A stretch of 64,000 nucleotides of DNA from Gammaproteobacteria bacterium (GTDB lineage Bacteria > Pseudomonadota > Gammaproteobacteria > Xanthomonadales > Wenzhouxiangellaceae), in contig JAHJQV010000063.1 of the NCBI GenBank assembly GCA_018819105.1, positions 54,373 to 118,372 on the forward strand, in the 5' to 3' direction. Positions within the stretch are counted from its first letter, which is position 1, and each line of letters opens with the position of its first letter. A program made the translations under genes and the position numbers. Below the pieces are notes generated by a model. The model was not told the origin of the DNA, searched no databases, and was given only the letters and a program-made list of their open reading frames with translations. Below, piece after piece: positions 54,804 through 63,639 of this stretch.

Positions 54804-56618
54804 CTATTCCTGACGTGACGCGCGTTTACGCTCGTGTTCCAGCAGCAGTTTCTTGCGCACACGGATGGCTTTGGGGGTGATTTCCACCAGTTCGTCATCG
54901 TCGATGAACTCCAGCGCCTGCTCCAGCGTAAAGCGCAGCTCCGGGGTAAGAATCAGGCTGTCGTCCTTGCCCGCAGCGCGGATGTTGGTCAGCTGTTTGG
55001 CCTTGAGCGGGTTCACGGTGAGGTCATTGTTGCGCGCATGGATGCCGATCACCTGACCTTCATACACATCCGCGCCATGCCCTACCATCAGCCGGCCACG
55101 CTCCTGCAGATTGAACAGCGCGTAGGCCAGCGCCTTGCCGGTGCCGTTGGCAATCAGCACGCCGTTCTTGCGCTGGGCGATGGCACCGCTTTGATGCGGT
55201 CCCCAGTGATCAAACACGTGATGCAGAATGCCGGTGCCGGCGGTGAGCGTGCGAAACTCGTTCTGAAAGCCGATCAGACCACGCGCGGGGATGATGTAGT
55301 CAAGCCGCACGCGGCCCTTGCCGTCCGGACGCAGATCGCGCAGCTCACCCTTGCGCTCGCCGAGCTTTTCCATCACCGCACCCTGGTAGGCCTCTTCCAG
55401 ATCCACCACCAGGCTCTCATAAGGTTCCTGCCTGCCCTCGTCGGTCTCGCGCACCACCACTTCAGGTCGGGACACGGCGATCTCGTAGCCTTCCCGGCGC
55501 ATGGTTTCCAGCAGAATTGACAGATGCAGCTCGCCGCGACCGGAAACGCGGAATTTCTCCGGATCATCCAGCTGCTCGATACGCAAAGCCACATTGTGGC
55601 TGGCCTCGCGCAGCAGGCGTTCCTGAATCTGCCGGCTGGTCAGATACTTGCCGTCCTTGCCGGCAAACGGTGAATCATTGACGCGAAAGATCATGCTGAT
55701 GGTCGGCTCGTCCACGGTCAGCACCGGCAACTGCTCGACCGCGTCCCGCGCGCACAGCGTGTCGGAAATGCGCAAGCCCTCGACCCCGGTGACGGCAATG
55801 ATGTTGCCGGCACTGGCCTGCTCCACCTCAATCCGGTTCAGCCCGTGAAAGCCCAGCACCTGCAGCACCCGGCCATTGCGGGTTTTGCCGTAGCGATCCA
55901 TCACCGTGATCGGCATGTTGGACCTGACCGTGCCGCGCTCGATGCGGCCAATGCCGATGACGCCGACGTAGCTGGAATAGTCCAGCGTGGTGATGCGCAT
56001 CTGGAACGGGCCGTCGACATCCACTTGCGGTGCCGCCACCTGGCTGGTGATGATCTCGAACAGTGGCTGCATGTCGCCGTCGGTGATGTCCGGGCTCATG
56101 CCGGCAAACCCCTTCAGCGCCGAACAGTAGATGACAGGAAAGTCCAGCTGCTCATCGCTGGCACCCAGATTGTCGAACAGATCGAAGGTCTGCTCCATGA
56201 CCCAGTCGGGACGGGCGCCGTCACGATCGATCTTGTTGATCACCACAATCGGCTTGAAGCCCATGGCAAAGGCTTTCTGGGTGACGAAACGCGTTTGCGG
56301 CATGGGCCCGTCCACGGCATCCACCAGCAGCAACACCGAATCCACCATCGACAGCACGCGCTCCACTTCACCGCCGAAATCGGCATGGCCCGGCGTGTCG
56401 ACGATGTTGATGTGGTAATCGTTCCAGGTGATGGCGGTGTTCTTGGACAGAATGGTGATGCCGCGCTCGCGCTCGAGATCATTGGAGTCCATCACCCGAT
56501 CGGTCTGATCGACGCGCATGTCCAGCGTACCGGACTGGCGCAACAATTGATCAACCAGCGTGGTTTTGCCATGATCAACGTGCGCAATAATGGCAATATT
56601 GCGAAGTTTGGATGTCAT
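54804..56618 (-). CDS. typA: Translational GTPase BipA/TypA
   Basis: A 604-residue ribosome-binding GTPase of the EF-G family, involved in 50S assembly and stress or cold response. G motifs: [27 protein letters not shown] and SALKG. Downstream it has the BipA-specific C-terminal domain ([56 protein letters not shown]). Length matches E. coli (607). Monocistronic. Confidence 0.97.
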   Translation of the reverse strand: MTSKLRNIAIIAHVDHGKTTLVDQLLRQSGTLDMRVDQTDRVMDSNDLERERGITILSKNTAITWNDYHINIVDTPGHADFGGEVERVLSMVDSVLLLVDAVDGPMPQTRFVTQKAFAMGFKPIVVINKIDRDGARPDWVMEQTFDLFDNLGASDEQLDFPVIYCSALKGFAGMSPDITDGDMQPLFEIITSQVAAPQVDVDGPFQMRITTLDYSSYVGVIGIGRIERGTVRSNMPITVMDRYGKTRNGRVLQVLGFHGLNRIEVEQASAGNIIAVTGVEGLRISDTLCARDAVEQLPVLTVDEPTISMIFRVNDSPFAGKDGKYLTSRQIQERLLREASHNVALRIEQLDDPEKFRVSGRGELHLSILLETMRREGYEIAVSRPEVVVRETDEGRQEPYESLVVDLEEAYQGAVMEKLGERKGELRDLRPDGKGRVRLDYIIPARGLIGFQNEFRTLTAGTGILHHVFDHWGPHQSGAIAQRKNGVLIANGTGKALAYALFNLQERGRLMVGHGADVYEGQVIGIHARNNDLTVNPLKAKQLTNIRAAGKDDSLILTPELRFTLEQALEFIDDDELVEITPKAIRVRKKLLLEHERKRASRQE

Positions 56619-56718
56619 TGGGGATGTTCGGAGGGGTTAAATAACAACGCTTATTTTAGCCTAAATCCGCGTCCGCAATGGCATACTTGTCAATCTATCG
56701 TCGACTGGGAACCGCAGT

Positions 56719-57108
56719 ATGGACCGTCTGACCAATCTCCTCACCCTGCTGGCAGCCGCCATTGCCGTGGCGACCATGCTGTGGATCGGCGCACCGGAGC
56801 AGCCGGCGTGGTGGCGCAATGCCATCGGACCGGCGGCCTGGGCGCTGACACCGTATGCAGTGATGTGGCTGCTGAACAACGTCATCGTCGCCGAGCAGCG
56901 CCAGCGCGATCTGATCCTGCTGCTGACGATTGCCGCCATGCTGCTGCTGGAATGCGTGCAGATTGCCCTGGTGATCAGCGCGTCGGACCAGACCAGCCTG
57001 GCCGCCATGCTGCAGCGATTGCCGCTGCTGCAGTTGCTGCTCGTAAGCGTCGGCGGCGGCCTGGCCTTTTTCTGGCCACTGCTCGGCAGGCAACTCCGGG
57101 CACGTTAA
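56719..57108 (+). CDS. Small integral membrane protein of unknown function
   Basis: A 129-residue, very hydrophobic protein with about four predicted membrane helices (LLTLLAAAIAVATMLWI; ALTPYAVMWLLNNVIVA; LILLLTIAAMLLLECVQIALVI; LLQLLLVSVGGGLAFFWPLL) and a basic C-terminus. No family recognised. It is divergent from typA with 100 bases between. The helical regularity and consistent codon use favour a real gene, but no strong ribosome binding site is seen. Confidence 0.6.
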   Translation: MDRLTNLLTLLAAAIAVATMLWIGAPEQPAWWRNAIGPAAWALTPYAVMWLLNNVIVAEQRQRDLILLLTIAAMLLLECVQIALVISASDQTSLAAMLQRLPLLQLLLVSVGGGLAFFWPLLGRQLRAR

Positions 57109-57320
57109 ATCCGCGCTGCTGCGCGCTGCCGGGCAAAGCCTGCGCCTGCATGTTCTGGCAGCGTGGTTAGCAACTGGTGTTACCGGCGTTCGGCCGCTGC
57201 ATCGGCCTGATGGATGTGCGCCGGGCAGACTGCCGCCATGCCGGGCAGCGGCTGTATCTGGTGCAGGATATCATTGCTATGCTGGCGCTTCCGGACGGCG
57301 TGCGGGCATAGGCTCAGGGA

Positions 57321-58004
57321 TCAACCCAGCAACGACTGCTGCGTGGCGATGGTCTGGTCGACCTCCTCGCCCTGATCACCGGCGTACTGCTCAAGCCGGT
57401 TGCGGTCAATCACCTTGACCTGCTTGCCGCCGTGCACGATGGCCTTGAACTCGCGCCGGCTGACCGAGACGTAGCGCTCATTGCCGCCGATCTCCACCTG
57501 GGCACCATCGGTGATGGCATAACCGTGCTCGTCCACACGCACCACCATGGTGGCCTTGCGACCGGTGTGGCAGATGGTTTTCAACTCCACCAACTCGTCT
57601 GCCCAGGCCAGCAGTTCGCTGCTGCCGGGAAACAGCTGGCCACGAAAATCGGTGCGCAGGCCGTAGGTCAGCACCGGAATGTTCAGGTCATCGACCACAT
57701 CCGACAACTGCCGCACCTGAGCCTGACTGAGGAACTGCGCCTCATCCACCAGCACGCAGTGGATGTTGTGCTGCTCCAGCATGGCGTCGATGAGACCGAA
57801 CAGATCATCGTCAACCCCGAACAGCAGCGCTGGCGAGCTGATGCCGATGCGCGAGCTGACCCGCGCCTGACCGCTGTCACGATCGGCCACCGGACTCAGA
57901 ATCACCGGATGCAGACCGCGCTCGCGGTAGTTCCAGGCCGACTGCAACAGCGTGGTCGACTTGCCGGCATTCATCGCCGAGTAATAGAAATAGAGCTTGG
58001 CCAT
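57321..58004 (-). CDS. tdk: Thymidine kinase, type II
   Basis: A 227-residue salvage enzyme phosphorylating thymidine. Walker A is SAMNAGKST (residues 9-17), catalytic Glu88 lies in VDEAQF, then [10 protein letters not shown] and a lasso region [11 protein letters not shown]. The family's structural zinc site is degraded: Cys145 is kept (TICHTGRK), but the second Cys is Thr147 and the Cys of YVSVC is Ser182. The enzyme must do without that zinc, or be less stable. The C-terminus is about 20 residues longer than in E. coli. Confidence 0.95.
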   Translation of the reverse strand: MAKLYFYYSAMNAGKSTTLLQSAWNYRERGLHPVILSPVADRDSGQARVSSRIGISSPALLFGVDDDLFGLIDAMLEQHNIHCVLVDEAQFLSQAQVRQLSDVVDDLNIPVLTYGLRTDFRGQLFPGSSELLAWADELVELKTICHTGRKATMVVRVDEHGYAITDGAQVEIGGNERYVSVSRREFKAIVHGGKQVKVIDRNRLEQYAGDQGEEVDQTIATQQSLLG

Positions 58005-58121
58005 GGCATCAGTTTAGCAACAAACCTGCCCGACTCCATTGCCATGGTGCCGCTGCGATGTCATTGTTCGAGCGAGATCCAGGTGGTAGACAGTTGTCGC
58101 GCGGGTGGCCATAGTGATGGC

Positions 58122-58153
58122 TGTTATCAAACTTTCTTGTTATCAAACTTTCT
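58122..58153 (+). promoter_or_regulatory. Perfect 16-bp tandem repeat upstream of prlF, candidate operator
   Basis: TGTTATCAAACTTTCT occurs twice back to back without mismatch, about 80 bases before the antitoxin gene. AATGCA-TT-TGCATT, a perfect 6-bp dyad, follows at 58180-58193. Type II toxin-antitoxin pairs usually bind their own promoter, and one or both elements could be that site. Confidence 0.6.
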
Positions 58154-58231
58154 GGAGCATACACAGGACTTGCAGTGGCAATGCATTTGCATTACCATGC
58201 CAATACCACTTGATCCAGCCCCGATATCAGC

Positions 58232-58561
58232 ATGACACACATCCTGGAAACCGAATCCCGCCTCACCGATCGCTACCAGACCACCATACCCGCCTCGGTG
58301 CGCAAGGCCCTGTCGCTGCAAAAGCGCGACCGGTTGCGTTTTGTCGTGCAGGCAGATGGGCAGGTGTTGCTTACGCGCATGGTTGATGGTGATGCTGATG
58401 ACCCGGTTATCGGTCAATTCCTTGAGTTTTTGGCCGCCGACATGCAACGTCACCCTGAGCGAATTCAAGCGCTGGACGCCAGCCTCGCAGAGCGCATCAG
58501 CGGTCTGACAGGCGATCTTGAGGTCGATCTGGATGCCCCACAGGCGGACGATGACGAGTGA
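58232..58561 (+). CDS. prlF: PrlF-type antitoxin
   Basis: A 109-residue AbrB/SpoVT-fold antitoxin. The N-terminal swapped-hairpin DNA-binding motif is LTDRYQTTIPASVRKALSL, followed by KRDRLRFVVQADGQVLL. The acidic C-terminus (DLDAPQADDDE) should wrap the toxin. Its stop overlaps the toxin start by four bases (GTGA). PrlF (SohA) neutralises YhaV in E. coli. Confidence 0.93.
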   Translation: MTHILETESRLTDRYQTTIPASVRKALSLQKRDRLRFVVQADGQVLLTRMVDGDADDPVIGQFLEFLAADMQRHPERIQALDASLAERISGLTGDLEVDLDAPQADDDE

Positions 58562-59046
58562 AGCGGGAGACAATCTCACCGTTGCAAGTCAACGGCTGGA
58601 CGCTGTTTGCCCATCCACTTTTTCTTCATCAGCTCGAAGTGCTGATGCGCAATGTCGAACAGTTGCGTAGCAAACATCCTGCGCATTACAAGAGCAAACA
58701 TGCAACGAAGCGGCTTGCAGCGATTCGAAAACTGATCCTTGAAGCCATACCGCAAGACCCGTTGCGAGCAGAGTTTCGTCAGGGCAAGACCCTGGGCGAA
58801 CAACACAAACACTGGTTTCGGGCGAAGTTTTTTCAACAATACCGTTTGTTCTATCGCTGCCACGCTGCCAGCAAAGTCATTGTGTATGCTTGGGTCAATG
58901 ACACGAAAACCTTGCGTGCCAGTGAAAGCAAAAGCGATGCCTACCGGGTTTTCCGTCATATGCTCGACAGTGGCCATCCGCCGGACGACTGGGAAGAGTT
59001 GCTGAACGAAGCAAAGCGGGCAAGGCACCGATTTCGCCTGCGTTGA
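58558..59046 (+). CDS. yhaV: YhaV-type toxin (ribonuclease)
   Basis: A 162-residue homologue of E. coli YhaV (154), a RelE-fold RNase. Diagnostic stretches: VNGWTLFAHPLFL, KHATKRLAAIRKLI, EFRQGKTLG, FFQQYRLFYR, VNDTKTLRASESKSDAYRVF and SGHPPDDWE. GTG start inside the prlF stop overlap, giving tight stoichiometric coupling. Both genes look intact. Confidence 0.94.
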   Translation: MKRETISPLQVNGWTLFAHPLFLHQLEVLMRNVEQLRSKHPAHYKSKHATKRLAAIRKLILEAIPQDPLRAEFRQGKTLGEQHKHWFRAKFFQQYRLFYRCHAASKVIVYAWVNDTKTLRASESKSDAYRVFRHMLDSGHPPDDWEELLNEAKRARHRFRLR

Positions 59047-59303
59047 GAGGATGTGACTCGATACAGCTCACCCAAGCGCAGTTGCAGATATGTATCACCC
59101 ATCTCGTCATGCATGCCTATCCCATCCCTCACCGAAGCTGCAGCGGTTCACCTTTTCCTGTGTAGAAATACCAGCGTGGAACATTGTGACGCAGGCGAGA
59201 ACAATGGAAGCGTCAATCTAATCATCCATAACGGACTTGAATCCCAACACCGACGATGTCATGTCTCTACTATTAGACAGTTTTTCACCAGAAGGAGAAT
59301 GTC

Positions 59304-59912
59304 ATGCGAACGACGAGATCCCTTAAAAAACTGATATTATCTGTGGTGGCACTGGCGTTGGCTGGCTGCGCCACGGGTCCTGACGTACGCACCGACTACA
59401 ACCCAAAAGTAGACTTTACCGACTACCAGACCTTCGGTTGGGTTTCCGAACTTGGCACCGACCGGGCCGGATACTCGACGCTTACCACGCAATACTTCAT
59501 GGACGCGGTGCGACAGGAGATGGATCAGTTGGGATATACCTATACAAATATGAATCCCGACCTGCTGGTTAACTTCTATGCCAGCATGCGTGAGCGTGCC
59601 GAAAGCTATCCCACAGGCCATCCATTCGGGATGTTCGGCTACGGCTATTACGGCTACCGCTATGGACTTTATTCACCCTGGCCACGCTACGGCTTCGGGA
59701 TAGGACCGGCCTATGGATACGAAACCGTTCAATACACAGTCGGCACAGCCAATGTCGATGTGGTCGATGCCGAAAATCGCCAACTGATCTGGGAAGGCGT
59801 CGCCGAAGGGCGGCTGACCGGCAAGGAACTCAAAAAGCCCGGTCAGGCCATCGCCAATACGGTGGACGATATCTTCAAGAAATTTCCAACCCAGGCAGAC
59901 CACGGCAATTGA
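59304..59912 (+). CDS. DUF4136 lipoprotein
   Basis: A 202-residue lipoprotein with lipobox LALAGC (Cys24) and AAGGAG seven bases before ATG 59304. DUF4136 features: DYNPKVDFTDYQTFGWV, NPDLLVNFYAS and the C-terminal VDVVDAENRQLIWEGVAEG...IFKKFP. A Tyr/Gly-rich middle (YGYYGYRYGLYSPWPRYG) interrupts the domain, as in other members. Outer-membrane-linked; function unknown. Confidence 0.88.
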   Translation: MRTTRSLKKLILSVVALALAGCATGPDVRTDYNPKVDFTDYQTFGWVSELGTDRAGYSTLTTQYFMDAVRQEMDQLGYTYTNMNPDLLVNFYASMRERAESYPTGHPFGMFGYGYYGYRYGLYSPWPRYGFGIGPAYGYETVQYTVGTANVDVVDAENRQLIWEGVAEGRLTGKELKKPGQAIANTVDDIFKKFPTQADHGN

Positions 59913-60029
59913 AGGAAAACATACCGATGAGATTGAAACAATAATATAAATTTGGCACTGATCCCTCTTACAGGCGTGTAAAAGATGCCGGAATCAGTCG
60001 CATCACGACTGGCTCCGGGATCTACACAA

Positions 60030-60131
60030 TCAGCAGGGGCACACATAATATAGCGTACAGAGCATGGGTGTCCCTTCCCTCCTTTCAGCATCGACTGCAT
60101 ACAACAACACGTTGGTGTCGATGACAAACAC
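60030..60131 (-). pseudogene. vapC: VapC toxin remnant (N-terminal PIN-domain stub)
   Basis: On the minus strand a GTG at 60131, 10 bases after the vapB stop, opens VFVIDTNVLLYAVDAE, the classic first strand and catalytic Asp of a VapC PIN-domain RNase. The match ends after about 16-20 residues and the frame stops at 60030 after 33 codons. A full VapC has about 130 residues, so all later acidic ligands are gone. Confidence 0.8.
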
Positions 60132-60140
60132 GCGACCGGC

Positions 60141-60377
60141 TCAGCGGCCCTTGTTCATCCGTTCATCCAGCGCATCGCGTTCGGCAACGTCGACAAACGC
60201 ACCGCCGCTGTGCCACTGCGGTAGCGGCTCACGCACCTGACACGTGTCCTGCTCAGACTCTTCAAGCAGCCGTCTCAAGCCAGCCTCGACCAGTTCCGAC
60301 ATGGTACGCCCCTGGCGCGCAGCCTCCTCACGCAGGCGCTGCATCACGCTGTCATCGATGTTCAGAGTGGTTTTCAT
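60141..60377 (-). CDS. vapB: VapB-type antitoxin (ribbon-helix-helix), toxin partner broken
   Basis: A 78-residue protein with an N-terminal ribbon-helix-helix (MKTTLNIDDSVMQRLREEAA, then GRTMSELVEAGLRRLLEE) and an acidic/basic tail. ATG 60377 is preferred because the family starts there; a 12-residue extension is unlikely. The gene is intact although its vapC is a stub. It may persist as a solitary repressor or as an anti-addiction factor against related toxins. Confidence 0.85.
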   Translation of the reverse strand: MKTTLNIDDSVMQRLREEAARQGRTMSELVEAGLRRLLEESEQDTCQVREPLPQWHSGGAFVDVAERDALDERMNKGR

Positions 60378-60412
60378 ATGGAAAACCATATCACTGATGT
60401 GGCTATACATCA
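60376..60412 (-). promoter_or_regulatory. Two inverted repeats at the vapB start, candidate operator
   Basis: ATATGG-AAAA-CCATAT (60376-60391) overlaps the vapB start codon, and TGATGT-GGCTAT-ACATCA (60395-60412) lies just upstream with a TATAGC-like -10 inside (minus strand). Such paired dyads suit RHH dimers. Confidence 0.55.
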
Positions 60413-60589
60413 AGTGGGTTCAGGCCGGTACACCCATCATGCATGGGCGGTAGCTTGGCACACGCGTCTGTCGTTCAGAGAATGGGTGTCTCGTCCCTTC
60501 ACCGTCCCTTCAGTGACCCTGAGCGACTGCCAGTCATTGCCGTACAGTTCTCCGGCACGGGGAAGCATCAGCTGTGCGATGATGCGCAC

Positions 60590-61516
60590 TTAGGGTATGT
60601 GCACACGCCTTGAAACGCGCCGCCATTCCTCATAGAGCATATTGTCCAGCCATTGGCCGATATCGGGCTTTTGATTGCCGGCACCATCACGCCCTGTGGG
60701 GCCGCCATTGCCGAATGTGACCACATATCGGCCACCGCCGCCTTCCAAGCCCTGGGCAATACCGACCACGACTCGATTACTGTGCGGGGGCATGAGAAAC
60801 CGGTCAAAGCGAAGGCGCCGATAATAAGGCGCGTAGATATCAAAGCCCCTATCCAGACGCACCTGCATGAAGGCTGGGCTGCCGGAATCGCCACGCTCCA
60901 GGGTCGCACCACCACCTCCCATGAGGCGCATAAGATTGGGCTGCAGCACGCCGAAGGAATTCAGCGGAAACACGCCATAGCTGGCAGCAACGATTTGTCG
61001 AATGTTTCTGCCGCCGCCCCAGCCAGATATGGTAAAGCGGCGGACGCCCAGATAATTGCGAAATTCCGTGCTGTTGATGTCCACATCCGGGTGACGGATG
61101 AACACCAGAGCGGGCTCCGCAAGATTGTAGGGCACAGGCTGGGTCAGACGGAGTGCGGCAATGTCGTCAAAACCGGGCATGGAATAAGCGTCAGCCATTG
61201 CCTGGCCGTGGAAATCCCGACTGTCGTTGCCGAAATTGATGGCCATGGTGTCTGTAAATGACTGCCACTGAGGGTCGTCGGTTCGCCATATGTCTGCCTC
61301 GCCGCCAACAGGGGCCAGACTTCCCATGCAATGCGCGGCCGTCAATATGACCGTCGGCGCGACCAGCACCCCCGAACATCCGTTGCCCAACCGCACGACC
61401 GCATCCTGGGGAGGGCTGGATATGTCATCGTTGGCATCCAGTATTAACGGTCTGGGAGTACATGATGACAAGAACGCAAGGCAACTGATTGCTAGTAGAA
61501 ATGGAATACGAATCAT
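60590..61516 (-). CDS. Trypsin-like serine protease, probable lipoprotein
   Basis: A 308-residue S1-family protease. The catalytic triad is visible: His62 (LTAAHC), Asp118 (FDDIAALRL) and Ser211 (ERGDSGSPA). ATG 61516 is set by AAGGAGG nine bases upstream; an earlier GTG would lie inside that site. The signal sequence ends in FLSSC, a possible lipobox (Cys19). The C-terminal part is Gly-rich (GLEGGGGRYVVTFGNGGPTG). No propeptide or inhibitor gene is adjacent. Confidence 0.85.
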   Translation of the reverse strand: MIRIPFLLAISCLAFLSSCTPRPLILDANDDISSPPQDAVVRLGNGCSGVLVAPTVILTAAHCMGSLAPVGGEADIWRTDDPQWQSFTDTMAINFGNDSRDFHGQAMADAYSMPGFDDIAALRLTQPVPYNLAEPALVFIRHPDVDINSTEFRNYLGVRRFTISGWGGGRNIRQIVAASYGVFPLNSFGVLQPNLMRLMGGGGATLERGDSGSPAFMQVRLDRGFDIYAPYYRRLRFDRFLMPPHSNRVVVGIAQGLEGGGGRYVVTFGNGGPTGRDGAGNQKPDIGQWLDNMLYEEWRRVSRRVHIP

Positions 61517-61875
61517 GGGATACACCTCCTTACAGATAACGGGTCAAGCCGACACGCAGTGATTTCGGAAAACACTCAACATCACGGCTTTTGAGCAGTC
61601 TGTATGCAAATGTCATTCCAGCTTACCTCTTAACAAACGCAATCAAGATTAAAAGCATGCCATTCACGGCCCGGCAAAGTTATCGCGAATTACGGCTATG
61701 AACGACGGTCAGTATCGAATTTGAAGGCGCTTCTACCATGTGATGGCGCAGAATAAGGCACGCCAGATCGCTTTTCTTGACGATTGCGTCTGAAAGTCAT
61801 GTATCAATAAGCTGAGTCGAGTCTGCCAGCGTTACGGACAGCTCAGGCCACCCATCATCCATAGCGTATAGCGTA
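61517..61875. other. Intergenic region between protease and group II intron remnant
   Basis: About 360 bases, AT-richer than the core genome. No gene recognised. It presumably includes the protease promoter. The sequence beside the intron end contains a short direct repeat (ATAGCGTATAGCGTAG, 61861-61875). No second half of an attC site was found here. Confidence 0.45.
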
Positions 61876-62665
61876 GTCGCGGTAGGAATGCCGGTTACCC
61901 GGCACCCTCCGCACAGATCCGGACGTGCGCTACTAACGCATCCGGCTCCTGCTTCGAGTCAAATGCTCTGACGTCGGTCCGGGGAAAGTCTCCCTTCTCA
62001 ATGCCTGGCGCAGCCTGTGCAATCCCGATTCTGCTTGACCTTCGTTCTGTGTCGAAGTCACAGCGGCCTGCTCAGCCTTCCTCTTAGCCAGAACCCTTCG
62101 CTCCACAGACTCCGCGATCTTCAAGGGATTCCTTGTCAATGTTGTTCGCCTGCATCTTCACTTCTATGGTTCTGTCCGACTCCCCGTTCACAAAGCTGAG
62201 CTTATTATTCAATATTTCCTCAGCCCGACCGTCGTGGAAATGGTGACGGCATAAAACGGGGCCTCCCGGCTTCCGTGTGGTAAACATCAATACATGCACC
62301 GGGTCTGTGACTCCGGAGAACCGACCAGCCACTCGCATAGCGCGGCTTGCCGAATTGCCTTCCCCTTCACCGAACAAGGTCGGCGTTCTCAACGATGATT
62401 GATGAAATACATCCCTGTATTTCACCCTTCGGGTCTGCCTTTGGCAGTTCAAATCGATCCTTTCGATTTAGTCGGAGCTCAATATCGAGCCTGTACCTTC
62501 CCCTGTCAACGCTTAGCCGATGTCCTCACGAACATCAGCCCATGACTCGGGGCTCTGGCGGGCTGCTAACCCTTTCCAGATAGCGGACTTACACCGCTTG
62601 ATCTACCAACGGCTTTGGCCGGCGCTCTGCGTGTCCCGTCCGTTCGTGCGTCAGGGCCGTCGCAC
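61876..62665 (-). mobile_element. Group II intron, internally deleted (about 790 bases)
   Basis: Read on the minus strand, the element opens with GTGCGACGG (62665), a GUGYG-type 5' end. It continues through a domain-I-like stretch (AGCGGTGTAAGTCCGCT, GTTAGCAGCCCGC). Near the 3' end a domain V hairpin starts GAGCCGGATGCG and closes CGCACGTCCGGATCT. A domain VI stem follows (GGTGCCGGGTAACCGGCATT, then a bulged A in CCTACC). A complete ORF-bearing intron is about 2 kb, so most of the maturase is missing. The 5' boundary is a proposal; it could lie further in. Confidence 0.75.
61933..62139 (-). pseudogene. Remnant of the intron-encoded reverse transcriptase/maturase
   Basis: The minus-strand frame starting MTRNPLKIAESVERRVLAKR and running to GLHRLRQALRRE resembles, from memory, the N-terminal ~50 residues of intron maturases (ESAERRxLAKG...RIRQAAR). 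It then passes straight into the 3' ribozyme domains. The palm, fingers and YADD box are absent, so about 1.2 kb has been deleted. Confidence 0.6.
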
Positions 62666-62684
62666 CTGCAACGAATTGTTAGCC
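62666..62684 (-). other. attC-like half site (integron recombination core)
   Basis: On the minus strand GGCTAACAATTCGTTGCAG follows the TGA of the upstream gene with no gap. This matches the R''-L'' half of many integron attC sites (xCTAACAATTCGTT). The opposite R' core (GTTRRRY) was not found nearby; the group II intron sequence follows instead. Confidence 0.55.
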
Positions 62685-63470
62685 TCAAACGCACTCATAG
62701 CGTAGCAGCTCAGAACCTACAAAATAATTACCGTAGTACTCGCCAGGACGATACTTTGGATTTGCATGAAAATCAATATACGGTGCAGCGCAATGCGGGC
62801 AACGAAACGGATTCAGATACTTGAATGACGTACCGTCTGGAGCCGGCGGAAGTGCGGCTTCTAGTGCAGCGAGTTCCGCAGGATTTGGCTCTGATAATGC
62901 GGCCGGGCACCCAGCTACGCGATCACTAACAGTTATGGTGTACTTTCCAGAGTGTGAGTAGAAATAGCCTGCATTACTAAAGCCCGCATGGTAGGAGCGA
63001 ATTTGAAACGAACGCCTGCATTGGTCGCACTCGCAGGACAGCACGATATTGCCAGGAGTGACCGTGCCACTGAAGTGGAGGCCTCTAGCAAACAAACCTT
63101 TGCCATGCATCTCCTCATTCTTGACCTTCGCGCCAGAGATAAAGAATGGCTGAAAGCGGATACCCAGCGCCCGCCCCTTAGCAAAAGCTTCTGGGTCGAA
63201 CGTCTCTGAGTCGGTTAATACGCAGTCAGCCTGACATGCAAGGTTGGAATGCACTCTGATGGATAGGTGGCACCAACCGGAAACGCCCCCAAGATCGTGT
63301 CGGTGGGACGCTCCTTGTGAATAACTGAATTCAAGGAAGCTTCCTGGGCTGATGCTAACTGTCGGAGTCTTTTCACAAGGAACGTCCGCCTGTGACATCG
63401 CGCAAATTTTCTTCCCGTTCACGGAAACAAGAAGCAGTGGCGGTTCCTTCTTCTTAAAAATTGAGAACAT
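62685..63470 (-). CDS. Cys-rich hypothetical protein of integron-cassette type
   Basis: A 261-residue protein of unknown family. It has several cysteine pairs suggesting zinc sites (CECDQC around residue 150, FRCPHC near 230), a hydrophilic N-terminus (MFSIFKKKEPP) and no signal peptide. Its codon use is AT-richer than the core genes. The stop codon abuts an attC-like core, as in gene cassettes, which suggests horizontal arrival. No function can be assigned. Confidence 0.7.
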   Translation of the reverse strand: MFSIFKKKEPPLLLVSVNGKKICAMSQADVPCEKTPTVSISPGSFLEFSYSQGASHRHDLGGVSGWCHLSIRVHSNLACQADCVLTDSETFDPEAFAKGRALGIRFQPFFISGAKVKNEEMHGKGLFARGLHFSGTVTPGNIVLSCECDQCRRSFQIRSYHAGFSNAGYFYSHSGKYTITVSDRVAGCPAALSEPNPAELAALEAALPPAPDGTSFKYLNPFRCPHCAAPYIDFHANPKYRPGEYYGNYFVGSELLRYECV

Positions 63471-63639
63471 AGTTTACTTTACGGCGTTCAGGGCATATAT
63501 GGACGCCTCCCCGTAGTCAAGCGGCATTTCAGGTCACCCATTACCAAGAGCAATCATCCTACAACATTTTTAGACATTTGCTATAGCTTTTTCGCCATCG
63601 GCTCGTACATGCTAGGATCTGGTTTCATCAGGTTTAGCC

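Noticed and set aside
58895..59303. Possible transposase or RNA gene after yhaV
   Set aside because: The 250 bases after the toxin gene show no conserved motif on either strand.
62084..62452. 122-codon minus-strand frame inside the group II intron
   Set aside because: It overlaps ribozyme sequence between domains I and IV and has no maturase motif; I treat it as intron RNA rather than a gene.
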